Notes: a model not told the origin generated them from the sequence alone. DNA of 25,378 bases from CAZUUO01 sp964622665 (GCA_964622665.1 CAZUUO010000008.1:1-25378), one strand, 5' to 3'; counted from the stretch's first letter, positions 6,231-14,439 are shown. Made by a program: numbers and translations.

Positions 6231-9188
6231 TTACATGAACGCTCGCGCTTTGATTTCCTCTTCAATTAATTCGCGGCTGCGGCCGTAGGTGAGTTTGGAA
6301 AGTTCTTTTAGTGCGCTTCCTAATTCAAAGTCACTCGATGGCGGTGCCATGGTGTTGATGTTGAATGGACGAGCGGCAGTGTTGTCGATTAACAATTTCA
6401 AGTAGGCAGTACGTGCTTCTATGTTTACTAAATCGAATTGGTTAAACACGGGCGCAAAATCTTTTTCCAATACTTCAGCGTCTTCTGGTGAAATACGGAA
6501 GATTGCTTTGGAACCCACGTTTCCAAAAATAGCGTTTTTGATTTGTTCGTTGCTTCCATCGGTTAATTGGCCGATATATTGATGGGCGATATTTAAACTG
6601 AGACGATATTTACGCGCTTCAGACAAAATAATCGCGATGGAATCGGTTAAGAAGTTTTGGAATTCATCAACATACAAGAAAAAATCTTGGCGTTCACTTT
6701 CAGGGATGTCGGTGCGTGACAGGGCAGACATCAAAATTTTACCAATGATGATCATGCCAAGAAGTTTTGCGTTTAAATCACCAATTTTACCTTTTGCTAA
6801 GTTGATAAGCAGGATTTTTTTCTTATCCATGATGTCGCGAAAATTGAATGCGCTTTCTTGTTGACCAATGATGGGGCGCATGATGTCGTTGCTGACAAAT
6901 TGGGTTAATTTTGAGGTGATGTAGGGAACCATGTTGGCAAGTGCTGCTTCACCACCAGCTTTTTCAGCTTCTTTGGTCCAAAAATCGTACACCACTTGGT
7001 TAGTACATTTTGATAATTTTGCACGACGAAAATCTTCATCTGACAGCACCTTAGAAATTTCCATGATCGTTGAACCACTTGCAACATCTTCCATGATGAG
7101 TAACATGGCATTGCGCATGTATTGTTCAAACATTGGTCCACCGGTCGATTTTAAATCGTAGAGTTTATCAAAAATTTTCAACATTTCGTTGATGACGAAT
7201 GTTTTTTGTTCGGGGTATTTTGGATCAAACTCCAACATGTTCATGCCGAGCGGATAGCTGGTGTCGGATGGATCAAAATAAATAACATCGTCAATGCGGT
7301 GAGGGGGAATTGAGCCAATCAAAGCGTCAGCAAAATCTCCGTGAGGATCCATGACACACAATCCTTTTCCGTTCATGATATCTTGGTGTGCCATGTTTAA
7401 GAGAAGGGTTGATTTACCGGTACCGGTTTGTCCGATCACATACAAATGACGCATGCGGTCACCATCTTTCATGCGAATTTCAGTTTTGGATCCACGATAG
7501 GTATTGTAACCTAATAACACACCCTCTTTGGGAATATTGTCAGGAGGAGGAGATTTGCGGGAACCTAACCATTTGATGTTGGGAACTTCGGTCGAAGAAA
7601 GAGGAAGATGAAAGACACTGGCCATCTCGTTGGTGTTCATGATGACATTTTGCTTTTCAACAAATCGTCTCAAAATATAATCATCCGTGATTTTGTTTGG
7701 ATTAGAAGGGACGTGTGCTTTGAAACTATTTCCAAATTGGTAGAGATTGTATTGTGAAAAACTGTTCACGATAGTTTTTAAAATGGTTGCTGCTGTTTCG
7801 TGATCAGGTGCACTCGTAATAATTCTAATATTACAATCAAGACCAGCCTTCGATGCTTTTTCATCAATGGATTTGATGAGTTGTTCTTCTAAGGGGGTTG
7901 GTTTGTAGATTTCTTTTTGTGCTTTGTTTTTGTCACTGGTGCCACCGGCGTATTCAACGGTTTTGGAAATAGAATTCATGAGGGCACTGGAATCTTTTTT
8001 TCCTTCCATGATTTTTTTGATGTGATGTTTGGAAGAATGACGCCATTCTTTTTTGGATGACCGAAATACGTATTGAATAACTGCTTGTGCGCTACCATCA
8101 TTTAGTTTTGAAAGGGGATTTAAAAGTGCGTTTAACGGGTCACTCTCCATTTGTTGGTAGGTTTTGAGTGGGTATGCATGTGTTTTTTCTAATTGTAAGT
8201 ATGCGGCTGCGGTTACGTCGCTTGGTTTAAAGAGATTGTAATCTTCAACTTCCTCAATACTAATAAAGGGGTATTGTGCTTGGAGTTGTTGTTCAATGGT
8301 GTGACGTAAATATTGAGGGACGCTCGCGTAAAAATGAATGAGTCCATTTTTATTGACGATTTCAAAAATCATGTGATCAGTGCGACCAAAAAACCACGCA
8401 TGAAAACCGCGTTGTGCTTTCATACCGCCAATTATTGCAAACACTTGTTCCATGGTTGCGATGTGTGCGCGCGTTGTTTCAATGGTGTGATCGCCCAACT
8501 TTTCTTTGAGTTGTTGTTCTTTGGGAACGGTTAACAATAGGGTAACGAGTTCGCTATTAATTTTGTTGTGACGACTACTGCGCGCTAGGGCACGGATGAG
8601 GTATAGCAATATAAGACCACCAAAAAATCCAGCAATAACACTGCCGATAAGTAATGCTTGGCCTTCTAATAACCCAAATGAAGGGATGAAGTTTGCGCTT
8701 GTTTCTTGGGGGAAGAGGTTGCTTTGTACCAGTGTTACGGCCAATAATCCTTTTTTTAATTGCTCATTAATCTTTTCAGCTAATAGCATGGCTTCTTTTT
8801 TAATAAACGCTTTGTTGATGTGGGGAATTATTTTTAACCATTTTGCAATTTTTTCTGCGATGGAATCTTCTGAAATTTTATTTCCTTTTAAGAGTGTTTC
8901 AATTTCACGGGTAATTATTTCTCCCTGTAAACGAAACTTTTGCTTGATTGCATCATTTTGTGTTGCGTATAAATTTGCTGTTTCACCGGTTGATAGAATT
9001 TCTTCAATTTTGTCGTAGCAAGATTTTGATTGTTGAGTAGTATCTGGTGTGCGTGGAATGGTGACCGATTCAGGGGCTGGTTTTTCAGAGGGAGATTGTG
9101 TTTGATTTTGTAATTCTCTTTCGGGGGCTAATGATGGTTGGACTGTTTCTGATTCGTAGTTGAGAAGATTTGGCGTTTCTGGTCTCAT
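6231..9188 (-). CDS. VirD4/TraD-like type IV secretion ATPase, membrane-anchored
   Basis: A 985-residue ATPase of the VirD4/TrwB/HerA-like RecA-fold class that pumps DNA or protein across the membrane. Order: a polar N-terminus (1-50) and helical region (50-165), a hydrophobic segment at ~176-200, a large ~380-residue domain with no motif I recognise, then the motor. Walker A GQTGTGKS is at ~586-593, a DPHGDFAD element follows, and Walker B FFLYVDEFQNF is at ~836-846, followed by a QYIGQL sensor-like stretch. The motor closely fits the type IV coupling-protein family. No relaxase, VirB4, VirB6 or pilin gene is adjacent, so its partner is unknown; pilus genes occur at 16942. The gene is monocistronic, with an extended -10 box 9 nt before its ATG and a terminator behind it. 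Similar proteins are, from general knowledge, common in Patescibacteria. Confidence 0.85.
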   Translation of the reverse strand: MRPETPNLLNYESETVQPSLAPERELQNQTQSPSEKPAPESVTIPRTPDTTQQSKSCYDKIEEILSTGETANLYATQNDAIKQKFRLQGEIITREIETLLKGNKISEDSIAEKIAKWLKIIPHINKAFIKKEAMLLAEKINEQLKKGLLAVTLVQSNLFPQETSANFIPSFGLLEGQALLIGSVIAGFFGGLILLYLIRALARSSRHNKINSELVTLLLTVPKEQQLKEKLGDHTIETTRAHIATMEQVFAIIGGMKAQRGFHAWFFGRTDHMIFEIVNKNGLIHFYASVPQYLRHTIEQQLQAQYPFISIEEVEDYNLFKPSDVTAAAYLQLEKTHAYPLKTYQQMESDPLNALLNPLSKLNDGSAQAVIQYVFRSSKKEWRHSSKHHIKKIMEGKKDSSALMNSISKTVEYAGGTSDKNKAQKEIYKPTPLEEQLIKSIDEKASKAGLDCNIRIITSAPDHETAATILKTIVNSFSQYNLYQFGNSFKAHVPSNPNKITDDYILRRFVEKQNVIMNTNEMASVFHLPLSSTEVPNIKWLGSRKSPPPDNIPKEGVLLGYNTYRGSKTEIRMKDGDRMRHLYVIGQTGTGKSTLLLNMAHQDIMNGKGLCVMDPHGDFADALIGSIPPHRIDDVIYFDPSDTSYPLGMNMLEFDPKYPEQKTFVINEMLKIFDKLYDLKSTGGPMFEQYMRNAMLLIMEDVASGSTIMEISKVLSDEDFRRAKLSKCTNQVVYDFWTKEAEKAGGEAALANMVPYITSKLTQFVSNDIMRPIIGQQESAFNFRDIMDKKKILLINLAKGKIGDLNAKLLGMIIIGKILMSALSRTDIPESERQDFFLYVDEFQNFLTDSIAIILSEARKYRLSLNIAHQYIGQLTDGSNEQIKNAIFGNVGSKAIFRISPEDAEVLEKDFAPVFNQFDLVNIEARTAYLKLLIDNTAARPFNINTMAPPSSDFELGSALKELSKLTYGRSRELIEEEIKARAFM

Positions 9189-9197
9189 AGTGATTAC

Positions 9198-9206
9198 ATT
9201 TTAGCA
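9198..9206 (-). promoter_or_regulatory. Extended -10 promoter of the VirD4-like gene
   Basis: Minus-strand TGcTAAAAT, followed by 9 nt and the ATG at 9188. No clear -35 and no Shine-Dalgarno. It is divergent from the CorA-like promoter 54 bp away. Confidence 0.55.
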
Positions 9207-9259
9207 CACTTTTTATTGTGGCTCCTGTGCATATCAACACCCTCTGTTTGTGGTGAGTG

Positions 9260-9268
9260 TGGTATACT
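9260..9268 (+). promoter_or_regulatory. Extended -10 promoter of the CorA-like gene
   Basis: TGgTATACT, then 8 nt to the ATG at 9277. No Shine-Dalgarno. The same motif precedes ligA, pilM and the WG-repeat gene. Confidence 0.65.
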
Positions 9269-9276
9269 ATGGATAT

Positions 9277-10215
9277 ATGCCGCAGGTTAAAGTTTCAAAA
9301 GGCCAAATTTTTGAAATTGATTGTGAAAATGGATTTGTTTGGGTGAATGCAATCAATGTCGGTGCACGAGAAGTTCTTAAATTACAAGAACGTTTTGCGA
9401 TTCGTGAAGATGATATGGAGGTGTGTTTGCCGCCGATTCAACGACCGCAAGTCCGTACGCGTCATGGATATAATATGTGTGTGTTGGTGTTTCCGGTGTA
9501 TGATCGTGCAACTAACATTGTCCATCGTAGTGAAGTGGATTTATTTTTTGGTAATGATTTTGTTATTTCAACCCATGCGGATGTGCTCGAAAGTTTGAAA
9601 CGATTTTATGTGCAATGCACCAAAGATTTGTCGCATGAAGTGTGTTTTGCACAGGATAGTGCTGAATTTACCATTAAAATATTGCAAAGTTTGTTGACGG
9701 GCATTCAACCCATGCTTACTCATGTTTCGAATGATATTGATGATATTCGCTCGTCATTGTTTGCGTCTAAAACCGAGGAGGTTATCACGGATATTTTGAG
9801 AATTCGAACTAACGTCGCGACATTGCGTAATACATTGCATGGACACAAGCGAGTTATTGAAGGACTTATGCAATTGCCGATGTTTAATACGTCCAAATTG
9901 AAATATCACATGGAAAACTTACGTGAAAGTTGTAAGGAACATTGGGATATTGTTGATATACATCATTCAACCCTTGAATCACTCCATGATTCATATAGTG
10001 CGTTTGTTACCGCAAAAACCAACGACACCATTAAAGTGTTAACGTTGTTTGCGGTAATTAATTTTCCCTTAACCTTAATTGCTGCGATATTTGCCATGGA
10101 TTTACAGGGAATGCCGTTTCATGAAACCAACAATGGATTTTGGATTGTGTTTGGATTCATGGTTGTTGCCGCGTGCGTGATGTTGTGGTTTTTTCGTAAG
10201 AAGAAATATCTTTAA
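9277..10215 (+). CDS. CorA-like divalent cation transporter with altered GMN motif
   Basis: A 312-residue member of the CorA/Mrs2 metal-ion transporter group, which forms pentameric Mg2+ (or other divalent cation) channels. The N-terminal ~240 residues form the cytoplasmic alpha/beta plus long-helix part, and two membrane segments end the protein (about 250-275 and 285-305), with a short loop and a basic FRKKKYL tail. The loop normally carries the near-universal GMN signature; here the equivalent position reads FAMDLQGMPF, so AMD replaces GMN while the following MP is retained. This may change ion selectivity. I chose the ATG at 9277 because a longer GTG reading (9250) would run through the TATACT promoter box. 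It is a single gene, divergent from the VirD4-like gene and convergent with 10250-10999. Confidence 0.85.
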   Translation: MPQVKVSKGQIFEIDCENGFVWVNAINVGAREVLKLQERFAIREDDMEVCLPPIQRPQVRTRHGYNMCVLVFPVYDRATNIVHRSEVDLFFGNDFVISTHADVLESLKRFYVQCTKDLSHEVCFAQDSAEFTIKILQSLLTGIQPMLTHVSNDIDDIRSSLFASKTEEVITDILRIRTNVATLRNTLHGHKRVIEGLMQLPMFNTSKLKYHMENLRESCKEHWDIVDIHHSTLESLHDSYSAFVTAKTNDTIKVLTLFAVINFPLTLIAAIFAMDLQGMPFHETNNGFWIVFGFMVVAACVMLWFFRKKKYL

Positions 10216-10227
10216 TTTTTTTAATAT

Positions 10228-10252
10228 TAAAAAAACAGCGCGTGGCTGTTTA
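10228..10252. terminator. Bidirectional terminator between convergent genes
   Basis: AAACAGC / GCTGTTT stem (10233-10239 and 10245-10251) with loop GCGTG. It overlaps the stop codon of the minus-strand gene. The minus strand gives a T run of at least seven; the plus strand gives TTTATTT. Confidence 0.75.
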
Positions 10253-10999
10253 TTTGTCGTTGAGAATGATTACGCCGTAGCGTAGGGTTGTTTTGTTTTT
10301 GTGGCGGCGTGGATCATGGTTGTGCGTATTTTGAGCAATATGCAAAATTGATTGCACTTCACTTTTTATACGTTTGAAACTGTAATCTTTTGGGAATTTT
10401 AGAACTCTACTTTGGAATTCGTATACTATATCTCTAATCTCCTCACCACCCATTATTGAGCAGGTTATGGTTTCGTCGGTATTGCGCGTAGCAGTTACTT
10501 TTTGACCAAACATGAATCCGTTTTTTTCATCAGGGTAGTGCGGTAATTCAATACTACGAACAATTTGTCTCGGATTAATGACGCCACTGCAGTTGAATAT
10601 TCCTTCGGTACGTTCATGCGTTACTATTGATGCCGTGACCAAATGGTCCACATACCCACTTCCTTGCGGATTGTGATCGGGGTATTGGGAAAGTTTCCAG
10701 GGTATTCTGTCATCTATTGCATGTTTATCGAACATTTTGAAAATATAGATAGTTGCATTTGGAAATGACATGCTAAGGTAATTTTCGTATGCTTCCTTGT
10801 TGGTTACTTCGTAAATCGTAAAAAAGTCATCGATACTGGTGATGCTCACACCAGCTTTTCGTCTCCGTATTTCTTCTGCACTTGTTCGTTTGCTGAGTCG
10901 CTTGCGATACACGGCAATGAATGGCAGCAGACGAGGGTCACAATCTGTCTTACTTACTTCCTTGAAAGTTAGCAGTGCCTCTTGTGGTATGATTTCCAT
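10250..10999 (-). CDS. Orphan protein of unknown function with strong expression signals
   Basis: 249 residues, no family recognised. It has no signal peptide or membrane segment, so it is likely cytoplasmic. Visible features: a basic stretch at residues 30-50 (YRKRLSKRTSAEEIRRRK), a mixed alpha/beta middle with many aromatic residues, and a basic His/Asn-rich tail (HIAQNTHNHDPRRHKNK) before the final strand. Unlike nearly all other genes here it has a textbook Shine-Dalgarno (AGGAGG at 11009-11004, 4 nt from the ATG) and a consensus promoter, TTGACA-17-TAGTAT, giving a ~30-nt leader. That same combination precedes the other orphan at 21322. This suggests a different expression class or acquisition from elsewhere. 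Basic tails could mean nucleic-acid binding, but nothing proves it. Confidence 0.75.
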   Translation of the reverse strand: MEIIPQEALLTFKEVSKTDCDPRLLPFIAVYRKRLSKRTSAEEIRRRKAGVSITSIDDFFTIYEVTNKEAYENYLSMSFPNATIYIFKMFDKHAIDDRIPWKLSQYPDHNPQGSGYVDHLVTASIVTHERTEGIFNCSGVINPRQIVRSIELPHYPDEKNGFMFGQKVTATRNTDETITCSIMGGEEIRDIVYEFQSRVLKFPKDYSFKRIKSEVQSILHIAQNTHNHDPRRHKNKTTLRYGVIILNDK

Positions 11000-11003
11000 G
11001 AAT

Positions 11004-11009
11004 CCTCCT
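11004..11009 (-). promoter_or_regulatory. Strong Shine-Dalgarno site
   Basis: AGGAGG on the minus strand within AAGGAGGA, 4 nt before the ATG at 10999. It fixes this start and is exceptional in this window. Confidence 0.85.
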
Positions 11010-11036
11010 TCACAGGGGTTTCAAAGAACTGGGCTT

Positions 11037-11065
11037 ATACTAGCCATTTTATTGATTTTTGTCAA
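11037..11065 (-). promoter_or_regulatory. Consensus sigma70 promoter of the orphan gene 10250-10999
   Basis: Minus strand: TTGACA at 11065-11060, 17-bp spacer, TAGTAT at 11042-11037 (TATAAG overlaps at 11039-11034). It is the same pair of boxes and spacing as at 21176-21204. Confidence 0.75.
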
Positions 11066-11104
11066 TGTTTTTGCGCCGTTCACATGACGCAACGTTGTTC
11101 TTCG

Positions 11105-11113
11105 TGGTAGAGT
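11105..11113 (+). promoter_or_regulatory. Extended -10 promoter of the glycosyltransferase gene
   Basis: TGgTAGAGT, 8 nt before the ATG at 11122; a weak ATGACG lies 18 bp upstream. It decides the start, since longer readings from 11059 would cover it and the divergent promoter. Confidence 0.5.
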
Positions 11114-11121
11114 TTTTGGGT

Positions 11122-12510
11122 ATGAAGTTGTTTCATTTTTCTGCACACACTATTGCCCTTGGATTGGTGATGGGGTTGGTGGTGTGTTTGTCGGTATATC
11201 ATCTACAAGACAGTCCCCGCACGTGGTTTGATGAAGGAATTTATTTGTCGCTTGCAAAAAATGTTGCGCAACACGGGGTGTATGGCATGTTTTCTGCACC
11301 AAACACTATTATTCCAACTGATGCGATTACGGTGGGATACCCGGTGATATTTCCCTTAGCGGCACTGCTGTATCTTTTTGGTTCTTCGATGTTGGTAGCT
11401 CGATTGTTTGCAATTACGTGGATATTTGCATTACTTGTTGTGGTGTATCGGTATGTGAGTGAAAAGGTGAATGCAAAAGCGGGATTATTGGCGATTGCGT
11501 TTCTTGCGGTTTTTTCTCCGTTATATGGCAATGGAAAAAACGTTTTGGGAGAGGTGCCGGGATTGGTGTTTGTGTTTGTAAGTGTGTGGGCGTATGAACG
11601 ATTGTGTGCGTCGTCTCGTCTTCGTTATGCTGTTATTTCGGGTTCTGCTGCTGCATTGGCAGCTGCAACGAAACCTATTTTCTTACCGTTTCTCGCGTTC
11701 TTTGGATTGTATACCGTTATTGCATGGTACCGCCGTGCAATAACGTGGCAGCAATTTGGGAGTATGTGGGGGAGTGGGGTATTGTTTTTTGGTTTGTGGA
11801 TCGTCACCCAATTTTCGCGTGCTACTGATATTGCTTTTGTGTGGGCACATTATACCAATCCGTATAACGTGAGTGATCAATGGTCACATGCGTTATCAAA
11901 TGCCTGGTTGTTTGTAACCGATTTTTCACCAGCACATGCTTTATTTGTTTTTATTTTATCGATAATTTCTTTGTGGATGTATCGTCGAAAGTTGGGAACG
12001 TTGACTCCGTTGTTTTTGTTTGCAACGCTCGTATTAGTTAATTTTTTGAAAAGTCCACCGTGGTATCGCTATTTTTTTGTAGCGCACGTTATCTTAATTG
12101 TCGTGAGTTGCATCGCGTGGGAACGGTTTATTACGACGTTTCGTCATCGATTATTTTTTGGCGGTGTGTTAGGTATATTTTTGGTTTCGCAATTTTATTA
12201 TACCGTGACACACATTGATCGCATGTTTTATCCGCCATGGCGCGAGGTGCGTGCTATTGTTGAACAGTCTTCAGGACGGATGTTTTTTGTGAATGTGCCC
12301 GAAGGTGAATTTTTTGCCCGGTCACGAGATTATGCACAATACCTAAAAATTCGTGAAGGTTTAGTGTATGGTGCTGAGTATTTGCCCGTGCTGGGTGAGT
12401 ATTCACTTATTGTGACGCGTGATACTGCGGAAGATGTTGCCTTTGTGCGAGGTATGGTACCATCGTACCGTGAGCGACATATTGGAAATTATTTTATTTT
12501 TGAAAAATAG
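11122..12510 (+). CDS. GT-C family membrane glycosyltransferase (ArnT/PMT-like)
   Basis: A 462-residue polytopic membrane protein with roughly ten hydrophobic segments. The first external loop carries WFDEGIYLSLAKNVAQHG, the acidic DE motif of the GT-C enzymes (PMT_2/ArnT class) that transfer a sugar from a polyprenyl-phosphate donor to a lipid or protein outside the membrane. The remaining loops are basic and aromatic, and a short soluble domain (about 385-462) ends the protein. Donor and acceptor cannot be told. Start chosen at the ATG 11122 (MKLFHFSAHT), 8 nt after an extended -10 box; a TTG/ATG about 20 codons earlier is less likely. The methyltransferase gene starts 1 nt after the stop, so the two are one operon, probably making or modifying a surface glycan. 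Confidence 0.85.
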   Translation: MKLFHFSAHTIALGLVMGLVVCLSVYHLQDSPRTWFDEGIYLSLAKNVAQHGVYGMFSAPNTIIPTDAITVGYPVIFPLAALLYLFGSSMLVARLFAITWIFALLVVVYRYVSEKVNAKAGLLAIAFLAVFSPLYGNGKNVLGEVPGLVFVFVSVWAYERLCASSRLRYAVISGSAAALAAATKPIFLPFLAFFGLYTVIAWYRRAITWQQFGSMWGSGVLFFGLWIVTQFSRATDIAFVWAHYTNPYNVSDQWSHALSNAWLFVTDFSPAHALFVFILSIISLWMYRRKLGTLTPLFLFATLVLVNFLKSPPWYRYFFVAHVILIVVSCIAWERFITTFRHRLFFGGVLGIFLVSQFYYTVTHIDRMFYPPWREVRAIVEQSSGRMFFVNVPEGEFFARSRDYAQYLKIREGLVYGAEYLPVLGEYSLIVTRDTAEDVAFVRGMVPSYRERHIGNYFIFEK

Positions 12511-12511
12511 T

Positions 12512-13153
12512 ATGGAAGGTCATGAAAAAGAGTCGTGGAATAAAATTTGGCAGCGTCGCTCGTTATTTTCTCGCGTCATTGATGGAGGACGGTTTGTATA
12601 CAACATTTTTTTTAGAATGTTTTTAAAAAAGTATTTAGGACGACGCACTAATTTTCTTGAAATTGGCTGTGGGACTTCAAGTCTTTCAGTTTCTTTGCAA
12701 CCCTACGTTTCTTCGTTGACGGGGATTGATATTTCACCTGATGCACTTACCTTGTCTCGTGCCTATGCGGCTTCACAAGGATTTCGAGAAGCACAATTTA
12801 TTATTGATGATTGTCGTAATTTGCAGATTGCCGAAAAGTTTGGTGTGGTGTGGAGTCAGGGATTATTGGAGCATTTTGATGATGGAGAAACAATTGTGCG
12901 TGAACATGTGAAAGTGTTGCGTGATGATGGGGTTGCATTATTGTCAGTTCCGTACCGTTACTCATATCACTACGTGTGGTATATGGCGACGCGGCCTGCG
13001 GCGTTGCGACGATTTTGGCCATGGACTGAGCAACGTTTTTATACAAAAGAAACACTCCTTGCTTTGGGAAAAAAAGTTTCACCGCGCGCTCGTGTTCACA
13101 CCTTATTTCCTTGGATTTTCGGTATTATTATTCTTGAAGTACCGAAAGGGTAA
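12512..13153 (+). CDS. Class I SAM-dependent methyltransferase
   Basis: 213 residues. The Rossmann-fold motif I is FLEIGCGTSS (48-57), followed by the acidic strand end GIDISPDAL and the WSQGLLEHFDD motif typical of the Methyltransf_11/12 group acting on small molecules, lipids or sugars. The C-terminal third is rich in aromatic and basic residues, with a final hydrophobic strand (FPWIFGIIILEV) that could touch the membrane. The ATG at 12512 starts 1 nt after the glycosyltransferase stop; a longer in-frame reading from 12419 would overlap that gene by 90 nt and has no support. The context suggests methylation of a glycan or glycolipid made with its partner. No terminator follows; the WG-repeat gene has its own promoter. 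Confidence 0.88.
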   Translation: MEGHEKESWNKIWQRRSLFSRVIDGGRFVYNIFFRMFLKKYLGRRTNFLEIGCGTSSLSVSLQPYVSSLTGIDISPDALTLSRAYAASQGFREAQFIIDDCRNLQIAEKFGVVWSQGLLEHFDDGETIVREHVKVLRDDGVALLSVPYRYSYHYVWYMATRPAALRRFWPWTEQRFYTKETLLALGKKVSPRARVHTLFPWIFGIIILEVPKG

Positions 13154-13163
13154 TTTCCATATA

Positions 13164-13193
13164 TTACCAGGTGCTGTTGTCCTGTGATATACT
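13164..13193 (+). promoter_or_regulatory. Promoter of the WG-repeat gene
   Basis: TTACCA at 13164-13169, 18-bp spacer, extended -10 TGaTATACT ending at 13193, 9 nt to the ATG at 13203. No Shine-Dalgarno. Confidence 0.6.
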
Positions 13194-13202
13194 GTTTGTA
13201 TT

Positions 13203-14438
13203 ATGTCTTGCATTAACATTCACGCCCAACTAACTCAACTCAAAAAAATGCGGGATGCCTTGCATGCTTTACAACAGCAACTTATTGAAAAGAAGGATGT
13301 AGATTTTTCAGCTATCAAAAAATATAAAGAAAAAATCTCTGAAATGGAGATGTTTTTTTCTATTCATGACAGTGAAACATATAAATTAGGAGCGGCACTT
13401 CGCAAAAAGCTTAACCTTCAACAGGTGCAGAAGTTTAGTGATGGATATGCAATTGCGCAAGATTGGTATCACAAATATTTCCATATCAATACACAAGGGG
13501 TTCCTTTGAATAGAAAGAAATATGCGAGTGTAGGAGATTTTTCCATCGCGCGCGCTAAAGTGAATCAAAATGGAAAATGGTTTTTTATTACTGAAAATGG
13601 AAAGAAACTAAATGAGGAGGAGTATGAATCATGTGGAAATTTCTCCAATGGACGGGCACCAGTGCAACAAAATGGCACCTGGCATTTTATAAAAGAGAAT
13701 GGAGAGAGGTTGAATAATGAGGTGTATGAATGGGCAAGAAATTTCTCCAATGGACGAGCGGGGGTACAACAAAATGGACAAGTGTTTATTATCAAAGAAA
13801 ACGGAGAGAAGTTGAATGGTGAGGTGTATGAGGACGCAAAAGATTTCTCCAATGGACGGGCACCAGTGCAACAAAATGGCACATGGCATTTTATAAAAGA
13901 GAATGGAGAGAGGTTGAATAATGAGGTGTATGAGGGCGCAAAATATTTTTCTAATGGATGTGCATTGGTACAGCAAAATGGAAAATTCTTTTTTATTACT
14001 GAAAACGGAGAGAAGTTGAATGGTGAGGTGTATGAGGACTTCGGAAGTTTCTCCAATGGACGAGCGAGAGTAAAACAAAACGGAAAGTATTTTTTTATTA
14101 CTGAAAAGGGAGAGAAGTTAAATAGAGAGGTGTATGAAGACATCGGAAGTTTCTCCAATGGACGAGCGAAAGTGCAACAAAACGGGAAGTATTTTTTTAT
14201 TACTGAAAAGGGAGAGAAGTTGAATGGTGAGGTGTATGATGGGGCGGGTGATTTTTTTAATGGACGAGCGGCAGTGAAACAACATGGTAAGTGGTTTTTT
14301 ATTACTGAAAATGGAGAGAGATTGAATAATGAGGTGTATGATTGGGCGGGTGATTTTTTTAATGGACGAGCGGCAGTGAAACAAAATAACATAAATCATT
14401 ACATTGATATTAATGGGGATTTCATTTTGCCAAATTAA
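13203..14438 (+). CDS. WG-repeat protein with coiled-coil N-terminus
   Basis: 411 residues. Residues 1-55 are charged and helical, a likely coiled coil. From residue 107 on there are nine tandem 34-residue units (the last truncated), consensus Y-x-x-x-G-x-F-S-N-G-R-A-x-V-Q-Q-N-G-K-x-F-F-I-x-E-N-G-E-K-L-N, preceded by a degenerate unit at ~74-106. The pattern matches the WG beta-repeat family (WG_beta_rep), which forms stacked beta units and is thought to bind ligands or surfaces; no enzyme activity is implied. There is no signal peptide. The N-terminal helix suggests oligomers. It follows the glycosyltransferase/methyltransferase pair but has its own promoter and a shared terminator with cysS. 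Units vary most in the first six residues, which could be the binding face. Confidence 0.9.
   Translation: MSCINIHAQLTQLKKMRDALHALQQQLIEKKDVDFSAIKKYKEKISEMEMFFSIHDSETYKLGAALRKKLNLQQVQKFSDGYAIAQDWYHKYFHINTQGVPLNRKKYASVGDFSIARAKVNQNGKWFFITENGKKLNEEEYESCGNFSNGRAPVQQNGTWHFIKENGERLNNEVYEWARNFSNGRAGVQQNGQVFIIKENGEKLNGEVYEDAKDFSNGRAPVQQNGTWHFIKENGERLNNEVYEGAKYFSNGCALVQQNGKFFFITENGEKLNGEVYEDFGSFSNGRARVKQNGKYFFITEKGEKLNREVYEDIGSFSNGRAKVQQNGKYFFITEKGEKLNGEVYDGAGDFFNGRAAVKQHGKWFFITENGERLNNEVYDWAGDFFNGRAAVKQNNINHYIDINGDFILPN
13521..14438 (+). repeat. Tandem 102-bp repeat array coding WG units
   Basis: Eight full 102-bp units start at 13521, 13623, 13725, 13827, 13929, 14031, 14133 and 14235; a ninth partial unit starts at 14337. 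Units 2 and 4 are identical at 85 of 86 bases over 13639-13724 versus 13843-13928, indicating recent two-unit duplication or gene conversion. Confidence 0.9.
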
Positions 14439-14439
14439 A

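Noticed and set aside
9189..9276. Divergent intergenic region considered as a riboswitch or metal-responsive element for the transporter
   Set aside because: Only 88 bp, with both promoters within ~10 nt of the starts, leaving no leader RNA to fold.
10250..10999. Orphan gene considered as a toxin or nuclease because of its basic His/Asn-rich tail
   Set aside because: No HNH, PD-(D/E)XK or similar motif can be placed, and there is no partner antitoxin gene.
13565..14392. Long open frame on the minus strand across the WG-repeat gene
   Set aside because: It is a by-product of the regular 102-bp repeats. The plus-strand frame has the recognisable WG family pattern, a promoter and a terminator.
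13521..14438. Regular repeats considered as a CRISPR array
   Set aside because: Units are 102 bp, contiguous and coding, with no spacers and no cas genes.
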